A stretch of DNA of 64,000 nucleotides from Podospora comata (Eukaryota; Ascomycota; Sordariomycetes; Sordariales; Podosporaceae): NCBI GenBank assembly GCA_017354895.1, contig CP071497.1, positions 1,116,001-1,180,000 on the forward strand, written 5' to 3'. Under the pieces are notes generated by a model. That model was not told the origin of the DNA. It did no database searches and saw nothing but the letters and a program-made list of their open reading frames with translations. Shown here one piece after another: positions 9,491 through 19,554 of this stretch. Every line of letters begins with the position of its first letter. Position 1 is the stretch's first letter. Made by a program: the position numbers and the translations under genes.

Positions 9491-11695
9491 ATGGGTCTCC
9501 TGGGTCACACACCCAACGGGAAACCAGCCTTTCTCAGCCCAAGAATACCTCCACAGCGAGCTATTAGGGACCGTCTTCTACGCCAGATCTCCCATCGCTC
9601 CGCGCCTATCCGTATGCAAACAGATACCCGTCACCTTTCGCGCAACCCAGGACAAGACCTCGACAACGGTTTTGCCTTGCCCAGACAACCAGAACTCGCT
9701 CCTTTCGAATTGGACCTTTTGGAACAGAATGGTATGCCGAGCAGTGTGGGGAGAGGTTCATTGGAGAACCGACAAGCTGAGTCTGACTGGTTGACCAGAC
9801 TGGTCGAGACAGTCGATTCCTTGCAACAAAAGGGGGATAGCTTGGACAGGCTGGTGGAGAAACTGTCCAAGATGGCGGATGATGGGGGGCTCAGGCAGGG
9901 AACCATGGACACATCCATGCTAGCAATGCTGGTGGCGAACCCTATTTTGCAGATGATGAGAGACATGGATAGGGAGGGCTGTGAGGTTACGGACGACATG
10001 ATTCGGCAGTCAACCGCCGAGATCAGGAAGCTGGCGGGCATAACCGGAAAAGGATTCAACAAGGTGTTGGCTCAGTTGAGCAAAATGCAAGACACCTCTG
10101 TTGACAAGTCGGGTACCCTCAAAGTCACGGCGGAGGAAAAGGCTGAGGTCGAGGCTGAGCGGGATCTTGCGAGGCAGCGGAACACCCGTGCCTGCAATCA
10201 CCTCCCTTCCATCGTGTTCTGGCAGCATCCGTCCAGTGCAAACAACTCGCTGAGCCACCTCGCCAGCAGCAGACTGTGGAACTGGAACCCTATCAACTTT
10301 GCGGTCTTTCTGTCACCCAGCTCTACCGACAACCATGACGACCTCTCGCTCGTCGACACCGCCATGGCGGAAGCTTTCTTCTCCCGAGTTACCTACCGCG
10401 TCGCCCGACACAGGCATCACCACTTTCTTGGCTACAGTGAAGTGAGGCTCCCATGCGAAGCTGAGGGCCAGGGTCCGCTGATTGTCGGCCGGGACCCTCC
10501 ATCCATTGCTAACTGGGGAGCATGGGCCTGCGTGAATGCCATGTTGCAAGGCGTGGATGAGTACTGTTGCTGTCCAGAGGAAGCCAACTATTGCCTGAGG
10601 TATCAAGTGTGGCGTATCCCTCCAGGCTCTGTTGGATCGGAGCTAAACGTCTTGAAGCTGATGTGGTTCGATATTGATCCGCTGCGGACTGGTTGGGATG
10701 TCGTGCAGGCCATGAGCAAAAGCTATTGGATCCCGGTCAATTTCGTGCAGCTCTTTGCGCCTGCGAGGTATGCCACCCAGAACCACCCGCAGTGGTGTGA
10801 TCTGTCAGCGGTCGAGGGCTTTTTCGTGGCCCTTGTCATTGGTAACTCTTCAGGAAAACGCGACGAGTGTTTTCGACAAGCCGAGTATCTCTTGGGAGAT
10901 GCCGAGTTGGACGGGACTGACAGTGACGGTGTGATCAGCAATCACTGCGATACCAAGCGGACTACGCCCTCCACCTGGGACCAGGAGCTGCGCCGCGACG
11001 GGGACCTGGACAACTGGCGGTGCCTGAACTTTGTATTGGCACTTTCACAGGATCAGGCCGAGGCGCATCGGCACACTGCGCGCACCCGACGGGGTCAGCG
11101 GGCGCCAGATAGCTGGAGCGTAGAACTATGCTGTTGTCCGGAACGCACCCCGTTTTGTCTGGCCATCCGACTGGACAACCAGAGGGAGACCAGCGGTGAA
11201 AACTACAAGTTGGTTCGGATCAAGTGGATCATGCGGAGCGACAGGCTGTACGAGGCTAATCGGCTGTTGCAATCACCTGTCTGGCCCATCATGAACCGTG
11301 AGGCTGAGGAGAGACTGAACGTGGTATTCCAGACAGAGGTACCGGAAGAGTGTGACAACTGTAAGGCGGATCAGGACCACGAGGAGACGGATGAAGATGA
11401 AGACAATGATGAAGAGATGAGAGAAACTGAGCAAAAGGAAACCATGTCGCCCCTTTTCAGCGAGAGTGATGATGATGATGGCGAGGAAGATCAGGATGGA
11501 TCACCTGACACTCTGGATTTTACACGCGCCTACTCTCCTCGTCGGTCGCTGCCTAGGATGGCCGAGCGGAGACCATGGTCTGGTGAGGAGGAACGGGAGG
11601 ATCAGGCCAGGAGCAAACGGCGTCGGGTGGATATCACAACCGAGATCAGCGGGTTGAAGGGGATCGCTAAAACCCTGAAGCTCCCTCTCCCTTAA
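9491..11695 (+). CDS. lineage-specific protein of unknown function with internal duplication
   Basis: Single-exon 734-residue protein; the start is the first ATG of the frame. I recognise no named family. The N-terminal third is helical with a possible coiled coil. Two related segments follow: residues about 257-425 and about 505-615. Both contain a conserved CCCPE core (near 359-363 and 547-551) followed by a YCL/FCL element and a later W-I-P-x-N or W-P-I-M-N-like end, which suggests an ancient intragenic duplication. The first copy is opened by WNWNPINFAVFLS and the second by DNWRCLNFVLALS. The C-terminal 110 residues are highly acidic (Asp/Glu runs) and then basic, with KRRRVD resembling a nuclear localisation signal. 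A nuclear location is therefore plausible but only inferred. No signal peptide or membrane segment is visible. Confidence 0.8.
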   Translation: MGLLGHTPNGKPAFLSPRIPPQRAIRDRLLRQISHRSAPIRMQTDTRHLSRNPGQDLDNGFALPRQPELAPFELDLLEQNGMPSSVGRGSLENRQAESDWLTRLVETVDSLQQKGDSLDRLVEKLSKMADDGGLRQGTMDTSMLAMLVANPILQMMRDMDREGCEVTDDMIRQSTAEIRKLAGITGKGFNKVLAQLSKMQDTSVDKSGTLKVTAEEKAEVEAERDLARQRNTRACNHLPSIVFWQHPSSANNSLSHLASSRLWNWNPINFAVFLSPSSTDNHDDLSLVDTAMAEAFFSRVTYRVARHRHHHFLGYSEVRLPCEAEGQGPLIVGRDPPSIANWGAWACVNAMLQGVDEYCCCPEEANYCLRYQVWRIPPGSVGSELNVLKLMWFDIDPLRTGWDVVQAMSKSYWIPVNFVQLFAPARYATQNHPQWCDLSAVEGFFVALVIGNSSGKRDECFRQAEYLLGDAELDGTDSDGVISNHCDTKRTTPSTWDQELRRDGDLDNWRCLNFVLALSQDQAEAHRHTARTRRGQRAPDSWSVELCCCPERTPFCLAIRLDNQRETSGENYKLVRIKWIMRSDRLYEANRLLQSPVWPIMNREAEERLNVVFQTEVPEECDNCKADQDHEETDEDEDNDEEMRETEQKETMSPLFSESDDDDGEEDQDGSPDTLDFTRAYSPRRSLPRMAERRPWSGEEEREDQARSKRRRVDITTEISGLKGIAKTLKLPLP

Positions 11696-12266
11696 AGTGA
11701 AGGAGAAATTTCAAGACGGTGTTGATTAATGGTTATAGACTGTTAAATGTTATAGGATGATATCTGGGTTAGTGTTTATTTTCAGATGAACGTGGGACGC
11801 GGAAAGGTCTAATGGGTTACGAGGAAGTTTGGATAATTTTAGTATACCTATATTTTGGATAGGTGCTGCATGTATAGTGGAAGTCAGAAGGATTTGATAT
11901 GTTTACGAGAACATTGTGGGGCAGGTTTTTGTTTTCTTCTTTGTCTAACAATTGAATCTTTTACCTATGACCTACACCTGCACCCAGCCGTAGGCCTTTA
12001 ACATCAAGTGCCTTATTCTGTACATGTTTGCATTCTTATCACTTATCTCTGGCGTTTGCAATCTTTAACAGGCGCTTGCACGCCCCATCATCTCCTCCCA
12101 TGTCGAATTGATTGGACAACAACCGCTAGTATTCGCCACCCCGTTCATGCCCAATATTTTATCCTTCCCCGCCGCCGGGCATTCCCATATCACACACTCA
12201 TACCTACCTACCTGATCTTCCATCCGTCCCGTCTTATGCGTGTCAGTTCATTCCCACCATCACAAA
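11696..12266. other. intergenic
   Basis: Holds the 3' flank of the preceding gene and the promoter of the next. No further gene or repeat seen. Confidence 0.5.
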
Positions 12267-13004
12267 ATGTCCAAGCAATCCACCCCCACCAAAACCCCCA
12301 AACCACCCCCCTCCATCATCTCCACCCAAATCGGCTCTGACTACGACGACCTCGAGAACGACCCCCCAACACCCCCCTCCACCTCCTTCTCCTTCGCCAG
12401 CCCCTCCACCTCCCGTGCGCCATCTCCGCAGCGTCAGAAGATGTGCATCCCTCTGTCCCTCCCATATTGCAAAGAGGGTGCGATCCCCACACCAGGAAAG
12501 ACTTACATCATTACCGCACTGCATCTTCCTTCCTCGCCGCATCCTCATTGCCCCACCGATGAGGAAGACAGCAGCAACCAGATCCTGAGGGCCATGACCC
12601 TATGTGGGGGGCAGCTCAAGCTGCAGGAGCTACGGCGGATGAATGTGACGACTGGGTGTTGGTTCTGGGAGTGCATCACCAAGGAAGGATGGCTTGGTTT
12701 TAGGAATGTGGCTAGTGGGACATATCTGGGCCAGAATGGAAAGCTGGAAGTGGTGGCGACTGCTCCGCACTGTAAAGCATGGGAGTGGTTTTGCGTGAGG
12801 AGGGTTCCGTTTGTGGATCGGACTGGGGGGAAGGAGAAAGAGAGGGATGGGTATATGTTGTTGATAAAGCATTGGGATACTTTGAGGTGGGTGGATGTGT
12901 CGATTGCGCCGGATGGGACGGTGAATAAGGAGAGGTGGTATTTGGCGGGAACGGACAGGGCGACGGTGTGGGGGTTTGTCGAGGTTGGGGAGCATGATGG
13001 GTGA
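12267..13004 (+). CDS. small beta-trefoil-like (fascin/ricin-like) fungal protein
   Basis: Single-exon 245-residue protein starting at the first ATG of the frame. A Pro/Ser-rich N-terminal 70 residues is followed by a globular region with the pattern IPTPGKTYIITA, then W-F-W-E-C-x(3)-EGWLGFRNVASGTYLGQNGKL, a WEWFCVRRVP segment, GYMLLIKHWDTLRWV and a closing W-G-F-V-E-V. From memory, many sordariomycetes carry small proteins with this pattern (WEC...GWLGFRN...FLG...W..FCVRR...GYxLL...WEFIKV), which looks like a beta-trefoil ligand-binding or actin-crosslinking-like fold. The biochemical role is unknown. It is convergent with the P450 gene, with 164 bases between the stop codons. Two more divergent relatives appear to lie at 15654 and 16816. 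Confidence 0.78.
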   Translation: MSKQSTPTKTPKPPPSIISTQIGSDYDDLENDPPTPPSTSFSFASPSTSRAPSPQRQKMCIPLSLPYCKEGAIPTPGKTYIITALHLPSSPHPHCPTDEEDSSNQILRAMTLCGGQLKLQELRRMNVTTGCWFWECITKEGWLGFRNVASGTYLGQNGKLEVVATAPHCKAWEWFCVRRVPFVDRTGGKEKERDGYMLLIKHWDTLRWVDVSIAPDGTVNKERWYLAGTDRATVWGFVEVGEHDG

Positions 13005-13168
13005 GGTGATGAGGTTGGGACGACGTGGATGGTTGCAAGTATGAACGACGTTTATTCGATCGTGATACAACGTTTGATAAAGGTTGTAAGCGCTTCTGAA
13101 TACATAGTAGGAGTGAAGAAACAACCACCGGATAGCCTTTGCCTTCACCGCACCCAAGGCATTTCGCC

Positions 13169-14802
13169 TCAAGCCTCCCTCCTCGTAATCGTCACATTCA
13201 TATGCTCATGCAGCGTCGCCCCATAGTTCCAATACTCAAACGGCTTCGCCGGGTCAGTCATGGCAAAGTCATATCTCAAAAACAACTGTCGGTCCCAATT
13301 GTCAGCATCATTCCCATGCAGCTTTGATCAGATCAGCAACGAAAAACACTCACCTCGAACAACACCTTTCTCAACTCGGTATACGCCAACTTCTTCCCCA
13401 AGCACTCCCACCTCGTCCCCGAAGCAAACACCAACCCCTGCGTCAACTCCATCTCCTTCAACCTCTTGGGGTCCCTCTCCTCCACCCACCTGCTCGGATT
13501 AAACCTGTCCGCATCTTCCCCAAAAACACTCTTATCCCTCATGACGGTAAACTCGGATACCCCCACTGCCGTGCCCGCGGGGACTTGATATCCGCAAATC
13601 ACATCATCCTTGTCCGAGCACTTGAGCTGCAATCCCGAGATAGGCGGCCACATTCTCAACCCTTCCTTGATGACCGCATTCAGATAACCCAGTTCTAGCG
13701 CCTCAGCGTCAGCAATAACCGGCCTGGTGACCTTCCCCGACCTAATCGCGTTGTCGATCTCCGCCTGAAGAGCACGGTGGGCGGCGGGGGTGGTCGAAAG
13801 ATAAAACACCGTCATCCTCAGCGCCGTGGCGGTAGTGTCGGTCCCCCCAAACAGCATGATCAACACCTCCGCCTCGACTTCTTGACGAGAGAGGTTACTC
13901 TCCACAAACCGCTGGAGGATGTCCTCCTCCCCTTTGGCCTTGTTCTCGTACCGGGCATCAACCCTGTCTTTGATCAGCCCAAGCAGCTTCCCCATCCCGT
14001 TGTTGTCATGCGGTTTGGGCAGCAGGCTTTTCACCAGGGGGTTGTTCATCAAGGAGATAATCACCGGAAACAATCCGAGGGTGGTGACGGTGGGGAGCAT
14101 GCCCTCCAGGGTGCTGATCGTGTTGTTGAAATCCTCGTCAACATCCAGATACCCAAAGGGAGTGGTGAACCCCAGCGCGGAGGTGGTGTCCTGGGTGAAG
14201 TAAAGGAACTTGCGCGCCATGTCCATGGGTCGGATGCCGGCTTCCTTGGAGGAGACGTATTTCTTCTCGATAAGCCCCAGAAGCTTCCCGACTTGGGTGT
14301 CAATCACGCCTTCTTGTGTGGTTATTCCTTTGGCGTTATACCCCGGAAGGACGTTGCTGCGGATGCGGTGGTGGACTTTGTTCTCGTTGGCGGTGAGGAT
14401 GTTGTCGTTGGCTGGGTCGAAGCGGAAGCCGTTGTACCAGACGTCGCGGTGCCAGCCTGAGTGGACGGACCACATCCGGCGGATCTCTTTGGTGTCGCTG
14501 CAGATGAGCCTGTTGTGATGATGGAGTTAGTCTGAAGACGCGGGACGTAGGCGAGTTTGAGGGTGTCGTTACCAGTTCGGTCCAACCCTTGCCAACGGTC
14601 CATACTCGCCGGCGACTTCGGCGAGCGCATTTGGGATCCTGCCCGCCATGGTTTTTCTGAAAATCCATGATCGAGAGAGTGCCGCCCCGGCAGGGCCGGG
14701 GATATGCCGGAGCCGGAGATAGGTCTTGATCCTGGACGCAAAAATGTACAAGACTGATGAGACCAGAACGCCCGTCAGGACGAGGCTGTTGAAGATGACC
14801 AT
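13169..14802 (-). CDS. cytochrome P450 monooxygenase, pisatin-demethylase-like
   Basis: Heme-thiolate monooxygenase of 500 residues, probably ER-anchored by the N-terminal hydrophobic helix (residues 3-22). Coding exons on the minus strand are 14573-14802, 13354-14509 and 13169-13285; introns are 63 and 68 bases. The first join restores VGPNWLICSDTKEIRRMW, and the last exon adds LFLRYDFAMTDPAKPFEYWN to the C-terminus. Diagnostic motifs are the I-helix FGGTDTTATA (about 306), the ExxR motif in IKEGLRMWPP (about 370) and the heme loop FASGTRWECLG (about 440), which has one residue more between Arg and Cys than the textbook consensus. The overall pattern resembles the large fungal group annotated as pisatin demethylase or benzoate 4-monooxygenase-like; the substrate cannot be told. 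No polyketide or peptide synthase is nearby, so a role in a classic secondary-metabolite cluster is not supported. Confidence 0.9.
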
Positions 14803-15653
14803 CTTTCACCCTTTTTGCTCTTTTACGAGAAAAAGAGAGAAAAAGACCAGGAAAGCATGCGACGGTCCCTAGGACATCTGCCCCCGGTGGGATGGGACCC
14901 GGTCTTTTCATAAAGCCCATCCTTGATACCCTTGAAGAAACCCACAATGACCTGCATGGGTCTGCAGCTCAAAGTGGTATTCCGACCCTGTAGACGACCC
15001 TTGATAGTGGATTCAATGGCTTCGTACGAGGTTCGTAGCAAGCCATTCGCCAGTGAGAAGTCGGAATTCGTCATGAACCTTGTTTGTGAGGCCTGTTGCA
15101 AAAAGTCGTGGCATGCAGGCCACTGCTTCCGTAGCAGATAGTTGCTGCATCCCCTTCTTGAGAACTGATGGATTTGGTAAGCGTGCGGGGACAGATGCCG
15201 GGTTCGAATGGCGGTTTTGTGGTTTTGGGTCTTGGTAACACAAATCATTCGTCGACAGATCTTGTGTGTGCATGCGAGTGGTTATTAATGGCCGAATGGT
15301 TTAACCGCCGATCACAGTCAGCTTTTGCGTGTTTCTTGTTCGGCGAGATAAGGTGCCGGGTGGTGGTTGTTATTAAGCAGCAATTCGCCTCTGACGATAT
15401 TGGATTGGATTATGGCCGAATGCCCAAGTGGTGACGCTCCAGATGTTCCAAGAAGTGTTTATTAATGCTGCCCAGAAGCCCACTTCAGCCCGGTTCAGTC
15501 ATCAAACAGCTGTTGGTCACGAGAGATGAACCGCCAACAGGATAACCTGATGGACAGGTGACAAAGCGGCAAAGCCTAACGCGACAACATCAATATTCTG
15601 TTCTACGGACGAAAGAAACAGCACCCGATTCATTGACAGAGCCTATCTTACAA
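14803..15653. other. intergenic, P450 promoter side
   Basis: 850 bases between the P450 start codon and the stop of the next minus-strand gene. No gene, TATA box or repeat recognised. Confidence 0.5.
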
Positions 15654-16393
15654 CTAAGGGCCCGAAACCCTGATAAACTCCCACCCAATTGCCTCCCCTC
15701 TCTTCTCAAACGCCAGACACCCTCTCTTCACCTCTGCCACAAGCCCAACCTGGTCGTCACCGAGCCGCTTCCCTCCTTTAGAGAGACACGTCTCCTTGAA
15801 TTTGATCTTGTCCAAGACGGGATCCCTCCTCATTTCCCAATCCACCGAAACCACCACCTTGCCATCAGGGTTGAGCTTCACGTCCAGCAGTATCCAGCGT
15901 GTGCCATTGTCTTCCAGCCATGGGCTCTTGAGCCGTATCATTGTCTCGTCACCGGCGATGTCCTCAAATGTCCATTTCCAGCTAATGTGCGGCGACTCTT
16001 CTGGATTGTGCGACGACGAGATCAGAAAAAAACGTCGCTTGGTATGCCCGAGGATGCAGCCGGTTGTAGGCACACGTAGGAGGTATGTTTGCCCAAGTGC
16101 TGGGAACGTGTCCGGGACGACCTTTGGCCCGAGGAAATCGCTAGGAGATTGTGCCTTTTGTGCTGGTGGTGGGCAATCGGGCATTTCGATATCGGTGGAA
16201 CCGTGAGCGGAAATGAGCAAGTCGGCCAGACTCATTTCAGATGTAGAGTCGTGGGCTGTCGAACTATTGATAAAAAAGGACGGGAAATTCGGCTCGTTGC
16301 CGGAAACCCCGACTTGGTCGATGTCCATTGTTTCTGTTAGGGCCTCGTCAGTGGATGTCGGTATTTTTGTCGCAATGTATCGTGCTTACCCAT
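15654..16393 (-). CDS. small beta-trefoil-like fungal protein, divergent relative
   Basis: The main exon (15654-16333) is preceded by a clean GTAAGC...CTGAC...CAG intron (16334-16389). The 4-base coding end of the upstream exon holds ATG G at 16390-16393, so the protein would begin METMDIDQ and be 227 residues; the ATG at 16328 inside the main exon is the alternative start. After a disordered N-terminus, the globular part begins FPALGQTYLLRVP, contains W-K-W-T-F-E-D and ends WEFIRV. These match the opening and closing of the protein at 12267, so I place it in the same broad family. Function is unknown. It lies upstream of the P450 on the same strand, 850 bases away. Confidence 0.7.
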
Positions 16394-16815
16394 GATGGCA
16401 AGATTTGAAAACGTCTCGAGTGAAAATTTCTAGGTACTCACTGCTGTTTGCTGCCGGAACACACGCTGATGTAAATTTGTAATCGAAAGTGGTTGTGTGG
16501 GAGTCGAAATCTGGACGACAGGAGCAAAGAAGGTGCTCAAACTTCCTCGATGCTGGAGCCTGACTCAGCAAACAATCTCAGGGAGCATACTGGGAATGAC
16601 TGCCTCGGGCATCTGTACGTGTCAGCTGCGAGGGCAGGAAGCCATGGGTCACCAGGTAAGTATCTGTGGCTAGCAGACACACACACACACACACAACACA
16701 CACACAGAGCAGAAGATCAGATGAAGAATTTCAACGCACTATAGCCTGTTGAATCTTTGATCCATTTCGAGAAATCCTAGCCTCAGTTCTCCTGTTGCTG
16801 TCTAGATTTTATCTA
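16394..16815. other. intergenic with CA microsatellite
   Basis: Contains the probable 5' leader of the gene at 15654 and the dinucleotide repeat listed separately. No gene seen. Confidence 0.5.
16677..16706 (+). repeat. (AC)n microsatellite
   Basis: About fifteen AC/CA dinucleotide units with one phase slip, between two small minus-strand genes. Confidence 0.9.
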
Positions 16816-17526
16816 CTAATATTGTCGCACAAACGTCGATTTGACAGCTCTAGAAAAGTGGCTATGCTCCGTATGAGTCTCCAACCCAGCAAGGTTGATG
16901 TGTTTCTTAGCCTTCTCAGGGCACTGAAAAACAGATGGATATCCTACCCTTGCCATCTCCTCTAATCTATCAACATTATCCAACCCAGGCCTCTCACCAC
17001 CGACTCCCTCCAGCTTTGCATATCTGTATGTTGAATTGTTCTCCGAGGTAGAATTAGACCACATGATCCCCTCGCCCATCTTGTTATATGTCAAACCAAA
17101 TGGTTCGATGGCCCCCTCAGTCCTGTTAAGCTTGATCTTTAGCTCGCCCGCAGGCGCTCTCCCTGAGAAGTTGACAGACTGTCGACCCGTGGGTCTGACA
17201 GGAGTCGGCGTAGCTCCAAAGTCTGATCCCTCCTTCGCTACCCCACACTCCCACCGACAGGTCCGATCGCCCTGTGGATGGTACGGAGACAGATCGAACC
17301 GGAATCTAGGCCAGTGATTTGGATTGCGAGGCAGGATACTAAAGGAAATGGCGTGGCCAGTGTCATAGTCGCAAATTACGTAGATGTGGCCAGGCTCAGG
17401 GATCGAGTCTTGACGGAGGGGAAGAGTCCTGTGGGGGCTGGGTGCAGAGAAGTCCAATCGCGAGCGGCGGCAGAGAACTTTCTGAGCGGCGGGGCGACGC
17501 TTGGTGTTGGCGCTGGTTGGCTTCAT
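16816..17526 (-). CDS. small fungal protein, possible third beta-trefoil-like relative
   Basis: Frame of 236 residues from the ATG at 17526, with a basic N-terminus. The frame continues upstream to 17580, but an acceptor (CACAG) lies eight bases before this ATG and a GTAAGC donor at about 17611, which points to a 5' leader intron and favours this start. The globular part starts IPEPGHIYVICDYD, parallel to the IPTPGKTYIITA and FPALGQTYLLRVP openings of the neighbours, and includes CRWECGVAKEG, parallel to WFWECITKEG. The C-terminal half diverges strongly and has no WEFIKV-like end. Family membership is therefore tentative and the function unknown. Confidence 0.6.
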   Translation of the reverse strand: MKPTSANTKRRPAAQKVLCRRSRLDFSAPSPHRTLPLRQDSIPEPGHIYVICDYDTGHAISFSILPRNPNHWPRFRFDLSPYHPQGDRTCRWECGVAKEGSDFGATPTPVRPTGRQSVNFSGRAPAGELKIKLNRTEGAIEPFGLTYNKMGEGIMWSNSTSENNSTYRYAKLEGVGGERPGLDNVDRLEEMARVGYPSVFQCPEKAKKHINLAGLETHTEHSHFSRAVKSTFVRQY

Positions 17527-19554
17527 GGTTACTGCTGTGGAGAGAGGACAGTTATTATTCGATCCAGGACAGAACATCACCCATGAAGAGCCTGAGAGAC
17601 ATGATGCTTACCTGACACTCGAGGCCCTCTGAGAACTGATAAAAGCGACTTGGGCAATATTTTGGAGGTGCGGAAAGCCTTCGTATTTCTAGTGAGATGT
17701 CGGTTGGCAGTTGTGATGGAAAACAGAGTGTTTTTCTCGCAGTTGCCTTGCCATGATCCGCTGTATTTGCACAGCAATAAGAAGGGAAGTAGTAACAACC
17801 CCCCAGCTATGAAATTGAGTATAGAATTATTGCAAAAGAGACTATATATACTGGCTTTTGCAAACATGCTAGACCGTCATTCAAGCATCAACCTTTTTGT
17901 GCTGATCCAAGAATCACAGTGAAATTGATAGTTAAGAGAAGTTCTCGAGTACCCTTCTCAGTGGAACCATTCTCCTCTTTGATGAAAGACATTGTGGGAG
18001 CAGTGCGGACTTCTGTACGATGTCTTGAGGTCAGCTCATGCTTCAAATAGACAAACTGGAGGTTACTTGACAATAATAATTTTACTTACGTGACGAAATG
18101 AGTTTCTTCGCCGTCCTTGAGAAGCTTGTGTCTTGTGGTCTGAAGTCAACGGGGCAAGCGGTGGGTTGCCAGTTGGAGGTGGTGACAAGAGAGAGAGAGC
18201 AGAAGAGTACAAAGTGGCGTGGGCAAAAGTAAAGCTGCAGGCAGTGAAATGGAAGGTGAGTCGCTCGAGTGCAGGGACAACCTCCAGCTTTTTCAAGCTT
18301 CCACTTTCTCGCCGGCAAGGTCAGCACTTTGAGAGTACCTGCTCGATTACGTAGCTGGCACTGTGGTTGCAGCCCGGTACTCTCTTGGTGGTGAGAGATG
18401 GCAGTTTGTGGTTTGGTCAAACGGGGAAAGAGAGGGAAACAAACACCTCCTGCAGTAATGGTGAATTGCTAATCAGAGACACTGAAAGATGATGCCAACG
18501 CCTTCAAAGCAAAGCAACCTACGAATGTTTCAATAACTTTAGTCGCCTTTTACTACCTAGTCCATCTTCGCAAGTGTGACAGGCTCTTGTTCTGCCTGAG
18601 CCTCATCAGTCCTGGTGTTTACACTACTTCAGTTATATACATGTGGCAGGACGATTACATAGGACTCAGATTGCTATTCTTTTCACGTAGCATGACTGCG
18701 AAATCAAACCCTACGAGAACTGGTGAGTAGTGCCTGTATTCAACGGCGACCGATCTGTTATGTATCTTTTGAGATACATCGGAGGTGTCGTACCAAAAGG
18801 ACGTCCTTAGCTACAGGGCCAAGGCAAGGGGTATATCTTCACATGAGAGACTGTCAACTGGGTTGAAATCTGGTCGCCAACATCCCTTTCGATACCCTGC
18901 TACATCAACAAGCTCCCTACCTAAGAACTCCTTTTGATTCTCCCTGGTTTTGTTTGTTGAATCATTGTTCCTATACTCCACCCTTTGCTTGCTTTCTGGG
19001 CGTAGCTACCTACCATAACACCGTGCCTGGAGGGAATTCCTTCAGACTAGTGTGTTCTGCACAACCACATGCTCAACCACATGCTTCACGATCCCTCCAT
19101 CGGAACAATTCCGACATCTCTCCTCACACAAAGACCATCATCCTGGCACAAGCCTACGCTAGCCTTTCCCCCAGATACTTGCACCCAATCACAATCCTAC
19201 ATCAGTGGGGCCAAGCCGGGGTAGCTTCTCCACCAACAACAGCAGCCATCCCCGCATCGGCATCATCAGAGCAAATCAGACGATCGACAGCCTCAAATCC
19301 CAACCAACCCCAACTTCCTCACACAGGACCGACCCAACTTGTGTTTCAAGGACACAGAGAACAGCCCACAAAAGTTGGGGTATGCGGGGAGTTATAGCGA
19401 CCACCACTGCCCTATTTTGTTCCCGCCTGTCATTGTACATACCACAACACCACCCTCCTCGCGACACACTTGGCTGCAGCCCGAGTGAGACAAACGCGCG
19501 CGCCTCACCATCTTCAATAAAGCCTGCCGCCAATCACAAACCACCACCGCAACC
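17527..19554. other. 2-kb intergenic region
   Basis: No convincing gene. A donor-acceptor pair on the minus strand (GTAAGT near 18090, ACAG near 18015) could belong to a long 5' leader of the gene at 16816. The plus-strand part should hold the promoter of the alcohol oxidase gene. Confidence 0.4.

Noticed and set aside
13777-14460. 227-codon plus-strand frame
   Set aside because: Antisense to the central P450 exon.
15185-15215. GGTTCGAAT-like B-box suggesting a tRNA
   Set aside because: No matching A box, acceptor stem or anticodon arm could be folded around it.
12267-17526. Secondary-metabolite cluster around the P450
   Set aside because: No polyketide synthase, peptide synthetase, terpene cyclase or transporter nearby.
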